A stretch of 64,000 bases of DNA, from positions 62,001 to 126,000 of the forward strand of contig CAYUPI010000010.1 in assembly GCA_964446585.1 (NCBI GenBank). The letters run 5' to 3'. Source of the stretch: CAYUPI01 sp964446585. GTDB taxonomy: Bacteria; Verrucomicrobiota; Verrucomicrobiia; Limisphaerales; UBA8199. The notes under the pieces were generated by a model, which searched no databases, had not been told where the DNA came from, and worked only from the letters and a program-made list of their open reading frames with translations. The position numbers and the translations under genes were made by a program. This document shows positions 17,481 through 25,911 of the stretch, piece after piece (the stretch's first letter is position 1; each line of letters starts with the position of its first letter).

Positions 17481-17879
17481 ATGACACAAGCAGAGGTTCG
17501 CGGCATCGCACCGTTTTTTATCGTGAGGCACGTACCGTCATCGCTTGCGTTCTACCGCGACCGGCTTGGATTTGAGATTGTCTTCCAGGGGCCTGCTCCT
17601 GAGGACATCTTCTTCGGCATCGTTTGCAGAGGCGGCGCGATGATCATGCTTAAAGCAGTCGGCGTCGATCCAGTGCCGAACTACACGCGAGACATCAAAC
17701 AAGGCATCGCCCGCTGGGACGCATACGTTGACGTCCCGGATCCTGATGCACTGGCGACGGAATTCGCGTCGCGCAATGTTGAGTTTTCCGAGCCACTCAA
17801 GGACACTGATGACGGTTTGCGTGGTTTCGAGGTCAAAGACGCCGACGGCTATGTTTTGTTCTTCGGTCGCCCTCGCTGA
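17481..17879 (+). CDS. VOC-family protein, cassette gene 4
   Basis: 132 residues. A VOC fold is shown by PFFIVRHVPSSLAFYRDRLG at the start and GFEVKDADGYVLFFGRP at the end. The ATG at 17481 is preceded by a GGAGAGG ribosome-binding site; a TTG at 17454 in the same frame would lie inside the attC core and is rejected. The cassette has complementary cores TTGGGC (17454) and GCCCAAC (17929). The substrate is unknown; the closest general class is bleomycin-resistance-like binding protein. Confidence 0.87.
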   Translation: MTQAEVRGIAPFFIVRHVPSSLAFYRDRLGFEIVFQGPAPEDIFFGIVCRGGAMIMLKAVGVDPVPNYTRDIKQGIARWDAYVDVPDPDALATEFASRNVEFSEPLKDTDDGLRGFEVKDADGYVLFFGRPR

Positions 17880-17928
17880 TGAGCGTCAGTCGAGACAGGA
17901 CTCGTGAATGTTTCCTTCGTCAGGACAC

Positions 17929-17990
17929 GCCCAACAAGGCGCCGAGCGCAGACGACAGATGGACTCAGTAGCAGCGACAACAAACGATGA
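17929..17990 (+). other. attC-like site 4 (right end missing)
   Basis: GCCCAACAAGGCGCC starts at 17929 with a complete R' core, but the next gene begins about 60 bases later and no GTTRRRY core is found. The right part seems deleted or mutated. Confidence 0.45.
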
Positions 17991-17994
17991 CGAC

Positions 17995-18378
17995 ATGATT
18001 ACCTCAATTCATACCTTGATTTACTCCGATGATGCCAACGCAACGCGTGCATTCTTGCGTGACGTGCTCGGGTGGAAGTACGTCGCCGAGGATTTCGATA
18101 ACGATTGGCTCATTTTCAAGTCGGGGCCGAGCGAGATGGGCGTGCACCCGACGCACGGCGAATGGGAAGGCCGAACCTACGACTTCCCGCGTCACCACGC
18201 GATCGCGTTGATGTGCGACAATATCGATACGACGGTCGCCGAGTTGCGAACGAAAGGAGCGCAGTTTCGAGGTCCCATCGACCAACGCGAGTACGGCCGC
18301 GTCATAATGATGCTCGTGCCTGGAGCGGATGACATCCAGTTGTATCAGCCGACTCACAAGTTCGCGTACAACCTTTAA
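17995..18378 (+). CDS. VOC-family protein, cassette gene 5
   Basis: 127 residues from the ATG at 17995, which begins directly with the VOC strand (MITSIHTLIYSDD) and the helix ATRAFLRDVLGWKYV; upstream in-frame sequence belongs to the attC-like site. The C-terminal module (YGRVIMMLVPGADDIQLYQP) has the usual Glu position occupied by Gln/Tyr residues, so metal binding is uncertain. It is the third VOC gene of this array and clearly diverged from the other two. Confidence 0.85.
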   Translation: MITSIHTLIYSDDANATRAFLRDVLGWKYVAEDFDNDWLIFKSGPSEMGVHPTHGEWEGRTYDFPRHHAIALMCDNIDTTVAELRTKGAQFRGPIDQREYGRVIMMLVPGADDIQLYQPTHKFAYNL

Positions 18379-18568
18379 GACGCATCGGCGCCCTCCATAA
18401 ACAAGCTGATGGTGTCTCGCCGGCGCTGGTGCGCAGGACAGCGAAAAACTGACGAGCGTCAAGCATTAAAGTTCGTTGATCCGCACTCAGCAGGATGTGC
18501 TATTTTCTTACATCTCCATTACAATTCTTTGATAAATCCAGATTCGAACCAGGTTAATCTTGCCCAAT

Positions 18569-18985
18569 ATGAAAACTGAACGATTCGCCATTGTCCTGAC
18601 CGTCGTTAATCTTTTTATTCTAATGTCCTTTCTGTTTCGTGCTCAATCAGCGGCGACTCCAGAGGTAACGCCCGTGCTCCGGGCCCGCGCGTTGGAGATC
18701 GTGGATGATCACGGGCGGGTACGTGCCATGATCAAAGTGTTCCCGGCCAGTCCCAATGTGAAGATGCCCGATGGCACGACCGGGTATCCGGAGACCGTGC
18801 TGTTGCGCTTGATCGATTCGAAAGGGGCTCCCAATGTCAAAATCGCCGCGACCGAGGACGGCTCGGCGGTGAGTTTTGCCGGCGAATCAAATCCGACTTA
18901 TATCCAGCTTCTTGCCCGGGGGGCGAACACTTCCCTGAAGCTCGTCAACAAAGACGGGCGGCAGCAAGTGATCCAACCGCAGTGA
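18569..18985 (+). CDS. Exported or membrane-anchored protein of unknown function
   Basis: 138 residues from the ATG at 18569. A hydrophobic N-terminus (FAIVLTVVNLFILMSFLF) acts as an anchor or uncleaved signal. The mature part has the segment RARALEIVDDHGRVRAMI and later LLRLIDSKG and LKLVNKDGRQ, a repeated beta-hairpin-like pattern in which strand-turn units end in D/N-x-x-G-R. Similar short proteins occur in many bacteria by recollection, without known function. A nearby TTG at 18560 is a less likely start. Confidence 0.75.
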   Translation: MKTERFAIVLTVVNLFILMSFLFRAQSAATPEVTPVLRARALEIVDDHGRVRAMIKVFPASPNVKMPDGTTGYPETVLLRLIDSKGAPNVKIAATEDGSAVSFAGESNPTYIQLLARGANTSLKLVNKDGRQQVIQPQ

Positions 18986-19135
18986 TCTGGTGCGGCCTGG
19001 ATGCCCTGGAACTCTCGAACATAGCCGCGCCCTTCCCTTCCTTCGCTTTCTTCTGCCAAGAGCCTGTTCTGTAGTCCGAGAATCAGCTTTTCTCGGTAAG
19101 GGCTTCTCCCTAGTCTGGGCGCCAGCTTGTCATTC

Positions 19136-19897
19136 ATGAGCCGAGCTTTCGAGGGGAAGGTGGCCTTGATCACCGGCGCTGCTTCCGGCATCGGGCGCGT
19201 CGCCGCGCGCGCGTTTGCCCGCGAAGGGGCGCGTGTGCTGCTCTCCGATTTGACAGCCGATGGCGGCCAGGAAACGGCGCGAATGATTAAGGCGGAAGGC
19301 GGCACGGCTACCTTTGTCCGAGCAGATGTCACGAGCGGTCCTGACGTCAAAGCGATGGTTTCGGAAGTGGACCGAGCTTACGGCAGGCTAGACTTCGCCG
19401 TGAACAACGCGGGCATCGACGGCGCTCGCGCGCCCACCGCGGATTATCCCGAAGAAACCTGGGCCCAGGTTGTAGCCGTCAATCTGACGGGCGTTTTTCT
19501 CTGCATGAAATACGAAATCCCGCTGATGCTTCGGCAGCGCGGCGGTTCCATAGTGAACCTGGCCTCCGTGGCGGGCGTGACGGGCTTCCCTGCTCACAGC
19601 GCTTACACCGCCAGCAAGCATGGCGTGATTGGCCTGACGAAGACCGCGGCACTCGAATACGCAAAAGCCGGTCTGCGCGTCAACTCAGTTTGCCCCTGCT
19701 ATACACGCACGCCCATGCTCGAACGGATCGTCCGCGCCAAACCGGAGTTGGAAGCCAAGCTGCAGGCCCGGGTGCCGCTGGGCCGATTAGGCACGCCCGA
19801 AGAAATTGCCGCCGCCATCCTTTATCTTTGCACCGACAGCGCCTCCTTCATCACCGGACATTCTCTGGTCATGGATGGCGGCATCGTCGCCGAGTAG
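19136..19897 (+). CDS. Short-chain dehydrogenase/reductase (SDR)
   Basis: 253 residues. The classical SDR layout is complete: TGAASGIG cofactor motif near residue 13, NNAG near 87, catalytic Ser in NLASVAG and YTASK (Tyr/Lys dyad) near 153-157. Asp following the second strand (LSDLTADG) favours NAD(H). The substrate is not evident. It precedes an acyl-CoA dehydrogenase by 12 bases and an APH-type kinase further on, so it probably oxidises a hydroxy intermediate of the same catabolic route. Confidence 0.92.
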   Translation: MSRAFEGKVALITGAASGIGRVAARAFAREGARVLLSDLTADGGQETARMIKAEGGTATFVRADVTSGPDVKAMVSEVDRAYGRLDFAVNNAGIDGARAPTADYPEETWAQVVAVNLTGVFLCMKYEIPLMLRQRGGSIVNLASVAGVTGFPAHSAYTASKHGVIGLTKTAALEYAKAGLRVNSVCPCYTRTPMLERIVRAKPELEAKLQARVPLGRLGTPEEIAAAILYLCTDSASFITGHSLVMDGGIVAE

Positions 19898-19909
19898 CCT
19901 CAGGAATTT

Positions 19910-21109
19910 ATGACACCCGAAAAATTGCAGGCCTGCCTGAACACGATTCGACAGTTTATTCAATCGGAGGTCTTGCCGATGGAGGGCGATTTCATGCGCC
20001 GGCCCTTTCGCGAGCTGCTGCCGCTGCTCAAAGCCAAACGCGAACAGGTCAAAGCACTGGGCCTGTGGGCGCCGCATTTGCCACCGGCGCTTGGCGGGCT
20101 GGGCCTGTCGCTCTCCGAATTTGCGCGCGTCAGCGAAGAACTGGGCCGAACGCCTATCGGCCACTTTCTGTTCAACTGCCAGGCGCCTGACATTGGCAAC
20201 ACGGAAATCCTGATCGAGCATGGGACGCCAGAGCAAAAGGAAAAGTGGCTGGGACCGCTGGTGCGCGGCGAAATTCGAAGCTGTTTCTCCATGACCGAGC
20301 CGGAGTTTGCCGGGTCGAACCCGGTTTGGATGAACACGACCGCGGTCAAGGAAGGCGGTGATTATGTGATCAACGGCCACAAATGGTTCACCAGCGCGGC
20401 CGATGGTGCCGCCTTCGCCATCGTGATGACGATTACCAATCCGGAGGCGGCCAAGCCGCACAACCGCGCCAGCCAGATAATCGTGCCGACCAACACCCCC
20501 GGCTTCAAGCTCGTGCGCAATATTCCGGTCATGGGAGACGAGGGCGAGGATTACTCAAGCCACGCTGAAATCCGTTATGAGAATTGCCGCGTGCCGCAGG
20601 CGAACCTTCTCGGCAAAGAGGGCGACGGTTTTGCCATCGCCCAGCATCGCCTGGGGCCTGGCCGGATCCATCATTGCATGCGCTGGATTGGTATTTGCGA
20701 GCGGGCATTCGATTTGATGTGCGGTCATGCGGCCAGGCGGGAGCTCGCGCCCGGCAAACCCCTGGCCACTCGTCAAATCGTCCAGGAGTGGATTGCCGAG
20801 AGCCGGGCCGAGATCAACGCGTCTCGGCTGATGGTCCTGGAAGCCGCCGCCAAAATCGATCGCGAAGGCACACGCGCCGCCCGCGTCGAGATCTCGCTCA
20901 TCAAATTCTTCGTCGCGGGTGTGTTGCAAAAAGTATTGGATCGCGCGATCCAGGTGCATGGCGGACTAGGCCTGACGGATTATTTGTTACTGTCCCATTG
21001 GTACCGGCATGAACGCGGCGCGCGGATCTACGATGGACCCGATGAAGTCCACAAAACCGTTGTCGCCCGGATGATTCTCAGACAATACGGCGTGGATCTT
21101 TCGCAATGA
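19910..21109 (+). CDS. Acyl-CoA dehydrogenase family protein (ACAD10/11-like)
   Basis: 399 residues in the acyl-CoA dehydrogenase fold: N-terminal helical domain, middle beta domain (CFSMTEPEFAGSNP, INGHKWFTSAADGA), and C-terminal FAD/helical domain (QVHGGLGLTDYLLL, YDGPDEVHKTVVARMIL). It would introduce a double bond into an acyl-CoA using FAD. The partner gene for an aminoglycoside-phosphotransferase-fold kinase lies directly downstream. In animal ACAD10/11 these two domains are fused, and in some Pseudomonas lva operons they are adjacent for 4-hydroxyacyl-CoA breakdown. A 4-hydroxyacid role here is inferred from that pairing. Confidence 0.9.
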   Translation: MTPEKLQACLNTIRQFIQSEVLPMEGDFMRRPFRELLPLLKAKREQVKALGLWAPHLPPALGGLGLSLSEFARVSEELGRTPIGHFLFNCQAPDIGNTEILIEHGTPEQKEKWLGPLVRGEIRSCFSMTEPEFAGSNPVWMNTTAVKEGGDYVINGHKWFTSAADGAAFAIVMTITNPEAAKPHNRASQIIVPTNTPGFKLVRNIPVMGDEGEDYSSHAEIRYENCRVPQANLLGKEGDGFAIAQHRLGPGRIHHCMRWIGICERAFDLMCGHAARRELAPGKPLATRQIVQEWIAESRAEINASRLMVLEAAAKIDREGTRAARVEISLIKFFVAGVLQKVLDRAIQVHGGLGLTDYLLLSHWYRHERGARIYDGPDEVHKTVVARMILRQYGVDLSQ

Positions 21110-21143
21110 TTCGCGCTCATCGCCTTGGAATTATTCTTCAGCC

Positions 21144-22247
21144 ATGACCGCCGTCTCCGCCACGCCCGGTAGCCTGCTGGACCAATCGCAAACGGTCCGC
21201 CCCGGCGAAGAGTTGGACACGCCGAAGCTGGAAGCTTTCCTGAAAGCACACCTCCCGGAGTTGACTGGGCCGCTTGCCGTCGAACAGTTCCCCAAAGGCT
21301 ACTCGAATCTGACCTATCTGCTACGCGTGGGAGAACGCGAGTTGGTGCTACGACGGCCTCCATTCGGAGCAAAGATCAAGACCGCCCACGACATGGGTCG
21401 CGAATATCGGATTCTATCACATATCTTCGGGACTTATCCCAAAGCCCCGCGGCCATTGGTCTATTGCGAGGATGAATCGGTGTTAGGCCCCCCTTTTTAC
21501 GTCATGGAACGCGTCCGGGGAGTCATCCTGCGCTCGGCGGCTCCGCCCGGACTGGAATTGCCGCCGCGCCTCATGCGACAGCTTTCCGAGAATTTCATCG
21601 AGAGCCTCGTCGAGATCCATGGCATTGATTATGCCGCCGCCGGTCTGGCCGATCTGGGAAAACCCTCCGGCTATGTTGTCCGCCAGGTCGAAGGCTGGAC
21701 GAGGCGTTACCAGAACGCGCGGACGGATGACATCAGCGAAATGGAGCGAGTCGCTGGCTGGCTCCGCGAGCACCAGCCGGGCGAATCCGGCGCCTGCCTG
21801 ATCCATAACGATTACAAGTACGACAACCTCGTGCTCGATCCGGCTGACCTATCGCGCATCAAAGCGTGTCTGGACTGGGAAATGGCCACCCTGGGCGATC
21901 CGTTGATGGACCTGGGTTCAACGCTGGCCTATTGGGTGGATGCGGATGATCCGGACGAATGGCGCCAGCAAACCTTTGGTGTGACGACCCTGCCCGGCAA
22001 CCTGAATCGCCAGCAGTTGCTCGAGCGCTACGCCGCCCGGAGCGGCCGCAAAACCGAGCAGGCAGTCTTCTATTTCGCGTACGGTCTCTTCAAGATCGCC
22101 GTCATCGTCCAGCAGATTTACGCCCGCTACAAACAAGGATTTTCCCGGGACGAAAGATTTGGACGGCTCATCCACACGGTCCGCGCCGCCAGCCGCACAG
22201 CCGTCCTGGCCATCGAGAAACAACGGATCAGCGGACTGACATCGTGA
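21144..22247 (+). CDS. APH-fold phosphotransferase (ACAD10/11 kinase-domain-like)
   Basis: 367 residues of the aminoglycoside phosphotransferase/choline kinase-like fold. The N-lobe carries QFPKGYSNLTYLL and LVLRRPPFG (ATP-binding Lys/Arg region), the catalytic loop is CLIHNDYKYDNLVLD, and the metal motif is CLDWEMATLGDPLMDLG. Following an acyl-CoA dehydrogenase, it is more likely a 4-hydroxyacyl-CoA kinase than an antibiotic-resistance enzyme. The family connection is established knowledge; the substrate is inference. Confidence 0.9.
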   Translation: MTAVSATPGSLLDQSQTVRPGEELDTPKLEAFLKAHLPELTGPLAVEQFPKGYSNLTYLLRVGERELVLRRPPFGAKIKTAHDMGREYRILSHIFGTYPKAPRPLVYCEDESVLGPPFYVMERVRGVILRSAAPPGLELPPRLMRQLSENFIESLVEIHGIDYAAAGLADLGKPSGYVVRQVEGWTRRYQNARTDDISEMERVAGWLREHQPGESGACLIHNDYKYDNLVLDPADLSRIKACLDWEMATLGDPLMDLGSTLAYWVDADDPDEWRQQTFGVTTLPGNLNRQQLLERYAARSGRKTEQAVFYFAYGLFKIAVIVQQIYARYKQGFSRDERFGRLIHTVRAASRTAVLAIEKQRISGLTS

Positions 22248-22281
22248 AGAGCTTCCGATCTCCTGTTGGTGGATTGCCACG

Positions 22282-22406
22282 GCGCGGAAGCACCAAGCAC
22301 CAAACATCAAACAAACGCCGTGCGACACCCATTCATATTTGGAGTTTGGTTTTTTCTTGTTTCTCTGCCCCGAAAGGTTTCGGGGTTGGTGCTTGGTGTT
22401 TCGCGC
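22282..22406. repeat. Nested inverted repeat of the 'AAGCACCAA' family
   Basis: Outer arms 22282-22303 (contains AAGCACCAAGCACCAA) and 22386-22406 (TTGGTGCTTGGTGTTTCGCGC) are near-complementary. An inner perfect stem CCCCGAAAGGTTTCGGGG lies at 22368-22385. The same inner 18-mer with one central difference occurs at 50614-50631 inside another copy. It lies between the APH-kinase and MFS genes. Confidence 0.75.
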
Positions 22407-22450
22407 GTAAGATTGTTGTGCAATCAGGGAGAACCCTGAGCTGACGCGAT

Positions 22451-23776
22451 ATGGAAGATTCCGGCAATAGACAAACGCGCGCGTTGTTTGCCCTTTGCGT
22501 TCTGTTCGGAATCAATGCGATGAATTTCTACGACCGGCAAATTTTGGGGGCGGTGATGGAGCCGGTCCGCAAAGGATGGGGCCTAAGCGATACTGCCATG
22601 GGCTGGTTGAGCACAGCCTTCACTCTGTTTTATGCCGTGGTCGGTCTTCCGCTGGGACGATTGGCCGACGAATGGAAACGAATCCGGATTCTGAGCATCG
22701 GCGTTTCCATTTGGAGTCTGCTCACGGTTGCTTCGGGGCTTGCGTGGAATTACTGGTCTCTATTTGTCACGCGCCTGGGAGTCGGAATGGGGGAAGCGAC
22801 CTGTGCGCCTGCAGCTAACTCCGTCATCGGGGACCTGTACCCTCCGAATCAACGTGGCCGAGCGCTGTCGGTTTTCATGTTGGGACTGCCGATCGGTTTG
22901 TTTCTAAGCTACTGGGTCAGCGGGCGGATTGCTCACGCGTATGGTTGGCGCGCTGCCTTCTTTTTTCCTTGCTTGCCCGGCCTGCTGCTGGCGGCGCTTT
23001 CACTCACGATTGATGAACCTCGACGCGGGGCCGCCGACGTCGGGCCACGGGCAAGCCGGCGACGAGAGGGCTCGCCCTATTGGCTGATTCTGACCATGCC
23101 AACGATGTTGTGGATCATCGTCTCCGGAGCTCTTCACAATTTTAATATGTACGCCTCGGGTTCGTTTCTGACGGCTTTTTTGATTCGCTACCACGGGCTG
23201 AGCCTGAAAGAAGCCTCGTTCAGTTCCGCCGTAGTGTTGGGAGCTGTGGGGGTCATTGGGCTGTTAGGTGGGGGTTGGATAGCGGATCGCATCGGGAAAT
23301 CGCGGCCGCACGGCCGGCTTTTGGTGGCGGCAGTTGCAATGCTGGCGGCAACCCCTTGCATTTACCTGGCGCTACAGCAGCCCCCGGCGGCAGTCCAGCC
23401 TTTCATGCTGCTCATGGGCAGCGGGTCAGTACTGATGTTTGTCTATTACGCAGGCGTTTATGCGGCCATTCAAGAGGTCATCGAGCCGGCCCTGCGAGGC
23501 ACGGCAATGGCAATTTATTTTTGTGCTTTTTACATCTTTGGCGCGAGTTTCGGCCCTCCGATAACAGGGATGCTTAGTGATCACCTGGCCCGCTCGGCGA
23601 TGAAGGCAGCGAGTGCCTCTGCGATGAACGAGCACTTCAAAGCGGTCGGGCTCCACCACGCGATGTATTTGATTCCCCTGCTCTGCCTAGCGTTGGCCCT
23701 GGTGCTGTTTGCCGCCGCACATGCTATGCCACGCGACGTCGAACGGCTGCGGCGATGGATGAGTGAGGCAGTGTAA
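22451..23776 (+). CDS. Major facilitator superfamily transporter (spinster-like)
   Basis: 441 residues with twelve predicted transmembrane helices. Marks include NFYDRQILGAV in helix 1, GRLADEWKR in the loop between helices 2 and 3, and RLGVGMGEATCAPAANSVI in helix 4, as in spinster-like MFS carriers of lipids or organic anions. The substrate is unknown. It lies downstream of the SDR/ACAD/kinase genes in the same direction but separated by a repeat, so co-transcription is uncertain. Confidence 0.9.
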   Translation: MEDSGNRQTRALFALCVLFGINAMNFYDRQILGAVMEPVRKGWGLSDTAMGWLSTAFTLFYAVVGLPLGRLADEWKRIRILSIGVSIWSLLTVASGLAWNYWSLFVTRLGVGMGEATCAPAANSVIGDLYPPNQRGRALSVFMLGLPIGLFLSYWVSGRIAHAYGWRAAFFFPCLPGLLLAALSLTIDEPRRGAADVGPRASRRREGSPYWLILTMPTMLWIIVSGALHNFNMYASGSFLTAFLIRYHGLSLKEASFSSAVVLGAVGVIGLLGGGWIADRIGKSRPHGRLLVAAVAMLAATPCIYLALQQPPAAVQPFMLLMGSGSVLMFVYYAGVYAAIQEVIEPALRGTAMAIYFCAFYIFGASFGPPITGMLSDHLARSAMKAASASAMNEHFKAVGLHHAMYLIPLLCLALALVLFAAAHAMPRDVERLRRWMSEAV

Positions 23777-23796
23777 CCTGCGTTGTTCCCGGCTTT

Positions 23797-23915
23797 GTAG
23801 CCGCCAACGTCGGTCGGCGGATATTTTCGGCAGTCAGATTCGGGCCGACTGACGTTGGCGCAAAACGCTAACCGACAAACAGAAAGAGAATCCGCCGACT
23901 TACGTCGGCGCCTAC
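23797..23915. repeat. Inverted repeat of the 'GCCGACGTNNGTCGGCGGA' family
   Basis: Arms at 23797-23822 and 23890-23915, each about 26 bases, are complementary with a few mismatches and contain reiterations of CGTCGG/CCGAC. A third partial unit (CGACTGACGTTGGCG) sits in the loop. It lies between convergent MFS and PQQ-propeller genes, an apt place for a bidirectional terminator. Confidence 0.75.
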
Positions 23916-23928
23916 GATTAGCTGGCAG

Positions 23929-25272
23929 TTACGGAGTCGCCAGGTCTACGCACACGATTTCCTGATCGTTTCGTGCGTACATTCGCCGGTTGGCGAAGGC
24001 CGGGTGCGACCAAAGCACGTTCCGTCCTGCAGCAGTATTAGTCGGCTCCAGAACGTGGGCTCGGCTTACCTCCTGGTAACCCTTGGGACTGAACCGGGCA
24101 ATGATCAAATCACCTTTCTCGTTGAACAGGAAGAAGCGGCCGCCATTTTTGACAATGAAAGCGTTGGCCCAGCGGACCGGTTCGCCGGAAGTCGTGGCCT
24201 GAAAGGTTTCCCAGACCCGCTCGCCGGTGGCCGCTTTCAGGCAGCGCAACTGTCCATAGCTGCACACGCCATATATGTATCCTTCCTCGAGAAAGGGCGT
24301 GCACATTACCGCGTTCAATTGGGTCGTGTCTTTCTCGCTCATTTTGGCTGTGCTCCAAATCGCTTTGGCCTGAGGCTTGCCGGCGTCGAGCTGCATCATC
24401 AAAGATCCGTTATAGAAACACGTGAAGAAGAGTTGGTCGTTGAGTTTTCGCGGCGTGGATATCGTCATCCCCGAGCGAGCTTTGAACGGTTCCGACCAAT
24501 AAACCTTTCCCGTTTCCGGATCGAGCGAGTTCGCTGCTTCCGGGTGCCAGAGGATAAGCTGCCGCTTGCCGCCCGCCTCGTAAATCATCGGCGAGCTATA
24601 CCCTGGCTCCTTGGCCGTCAGGGCTCGCCAAAGCTCTTTGCCCGTGTCCTTGTCGAAAGCCACGACGGTGCTGCCCTCGCCCGCGGCCAGGCAAATCAGC
24701 TTCTTCCCATCTATCAGCGGATGTCCGGAAAAACCCCAGAGGGGAGTTTGTGCCCCCAGTTCCTTTTTGAAATCGTGCGACCAGAGCGCCTGGCCGGTCT
24801 TTGCGTCCAAGCAACACAGGTTCCCCTCAGCGCCCAGCGAATAGACTTTGCCGTCACTGACCTCCGGAGCGACTCGCGGCCCGGCTGGATAACTGATTGT
24901 GTAAGGGCAGTCGTATTCATATTTCCAGAGCACTTTGCCGTCGGATTCATTCAAACAGAGCACCCGTTCGACGCCTTGAATTTTGCCGCGCTGGAACGGA
25001 TCGGCCGGGTTGGTGACGCCGGGGGCAAGCTGTCGGTCTGCTAGATAAACGCGGCCCGCCGCGACGCTCGGTCCGGCATACCCGGCCCCAACTTTAGTTC
25101 GCCAGCGCACCGGCGGTCCACCCGCGGGAAACGTTTCAAGGATCCCGGTCTCGCGCCAAACCGCGTCCCGCTGCGGACCCAACCATTGCGGCCAGTCATT
25201 CGCCAGGACCGCGCCTGCGGTTGCAGTGAAACAGATTAGAATGCCGAGCTTCGATGTGCGCATTGGATACAT
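23929..25272 (-). CDS. Secreted PQQ-like beta-propeller protein
   Basis: 447 residues with a signal peptide (LGILICFTATAGAVLA) followed by DWPQWLGPQRDAVW, the conserved opening of this planctomycete/verrucomicrobial family. Repeated blades of the type SLDPETGKVYW, CLDAKTGQALW, AFDKDTGKELW and CLNESDGKVLW define a PQQ/BamB-type propeller. The Ca/PQQ catalytic residues of quinoprotein dehydrogenases are not apparent, so a binding or scaffolding role in the periplasm or at the surface is more likely. Two in-frame ATGs exist (25272 and 25263); either keeps the signal peptide. Confidence 0.88.
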   Translation of the reverse strand: MYPMRTSKLGILICFTATAGAVLANDWPQWLGPQRDAVWRETGILETFPAGGPPVRWRTKVGAGYAGPSVAAGRVYLADRQLAPGVTNPADPFQRGKIQGVERVLCLNESDGKVLWKYEYDCPYTISYPAGPRVAPEVSDGKVYSLGAEGNLCCLDAKTGQALWSHDFKKELGAQTPLWGFSGHPLIDGKKLICLAAGEGSTVVAFDKDTGKELWRALTAKEPGYSSPMIYEAGGKRQLILWHPEAANSLDPETGKVYWSEPFKARSGMTISTPRKLNDQLFFTCFYNGSLMMQLDAGKPQAKAIWSTAKMSEKDTTQLNAVMCTPFLEEGYIYGVCSYGQLRCLKAATGERVWETFQATTSGEPVRWANAFIVKNGGRFFLFNEKGDLIIARFSPKGYQEVSRAHVLEPTNTAAGRNVLWSHPAFANRRMYARNDQEIVCVDLATP

Positions 25273-25346
25273 AGGTCGAGTCTAACCCCGAAGTCTCAAG
25301 GCCGCTACGAAATCCGATCCGTCCGCAAAGGGCCGGACGGTTGGGT

Positions 25347-25378
25347 GCCCCGCCGGAAGTGAATCATCCCGGCGGGGC
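25347..25378. terminator. Perfect 10-base stem-loop, putative terminator
   Basis: GCCCCGCCGG (25347-25356) pairs with CCGGCGGGGC (25369-25378) over a 12-base loop. It lies immediately 3' of the small membrane-protein gene ending at 25388 (minus strand) and upstream of the propeller gene. No T-run follows, so termination is plausible rather than shown. Confidence 0.5.
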
Positions 25379-25387
25379 GCGGCAATT

Positions 25388-25816
25388 TCAAGCCGGGACA
25401 GGCGCCGGCGCGCTCGCGGGCTTAAAAACTGCTCCGGCGATTGCTCCCGCCAGGGCCGCTTCGATTACTCCACCGATGGCCCAACACACGATGAGTTTGA
25501 CCGGGAGCGGCTGCACTGCGTATGTGATCAGGTCCAAGCCGATCCGCAGGACACCGACGATAATTCCCAGCCGAACCCCCGCAGCTACGCCCCCGGCCGC
25601 GAAGCCCTTGGCGAACAGAATCGCGAACATGAAGGCGATTACTGCCTGGCCAAGCATGAGCCAATGGAACTGGCCCATCATTTCTTTCTCGGGCCGCCAC
25701 AGTTGGGGCGTCTGCGCGTAAGTTTCTTTCAACAGCACACCATGAAAGATCCACTCGAAGACGAAGATGAATGCAAACAGAGCTACGACTGTCAGCAGCA
25801 GACGTTTAGTATTCAT
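25388..25816 (-). CDS. Four-helix integral membrane protein of unknown function
   Basis: 142 residues from the ATG at 25816, selected over a longer frame because upstream residues are charged and antisense-like. Four hydrophobic segments (about 5-23, 48-68, 75-95, 105-130) are separated by short loops. The region FEWIFHGVLLKETY followed by a MMGQFHWLMLGQ stretch recalls DUF1761-type small membrane proteins, but the match is weak. The last residues are Pro/Ala-rich. It is divergent from the next gene. Confidence 0.7.
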   Translation of the reverse strand: MNTKRLLLTVVALFAFIFVFEWIFHGVLLKETYAQTPQLWRPEKEMMGQFHWLMLGQAVIAFMFAILFAKGFAAGGVAAGVRLGIIVGVLRIGLDLITYAVQPLPVKLIVCWAIGGVIEAALAGAIAGAVFKPASAPAPVPA

Positions 25817-25911
25817 AGTTGCAATGGGTTGATGGTTAACGTTGTGCTCAAAATGCCTAATTTGGCATTTGAGCTGATTTCGCAGCTCATGAAGTCCCCA
25901 TTGCCACTCAA

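Larger units (their letters stand above)
16096..18470 (+). mobile_element. Integron-type gene cassette array without integrase (CALIN-like)
   Basis: Five short plus-strand genes, each followed by an attC-like segment, lie between moaA and a chromosomal-type gene. In integrons a cassette begins with TTRRRY and its own attC begins with the complementary RYYYAAC. The cassette starting TTATCT (16471) ends with AGATAAC (16889-16895), and the cassette starting TTGGGC (17454) ends with GCCCAAC (17929-17935). Both are exact complements. The first, third and fifth cassettes have degenerate cores. No intI is in the window. Three of the five products are VOC-fold proteins, a common cassette cargo. Confidence 0.65.

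Noticed and set aside
21144..22247. Aminoglycoside resistance gene
   Set aside because: The fold matches, but the neighbouring acyl-CoA dehydrogenase and SDR point to the hydroxyacyl-CoA kinase branch of the family.
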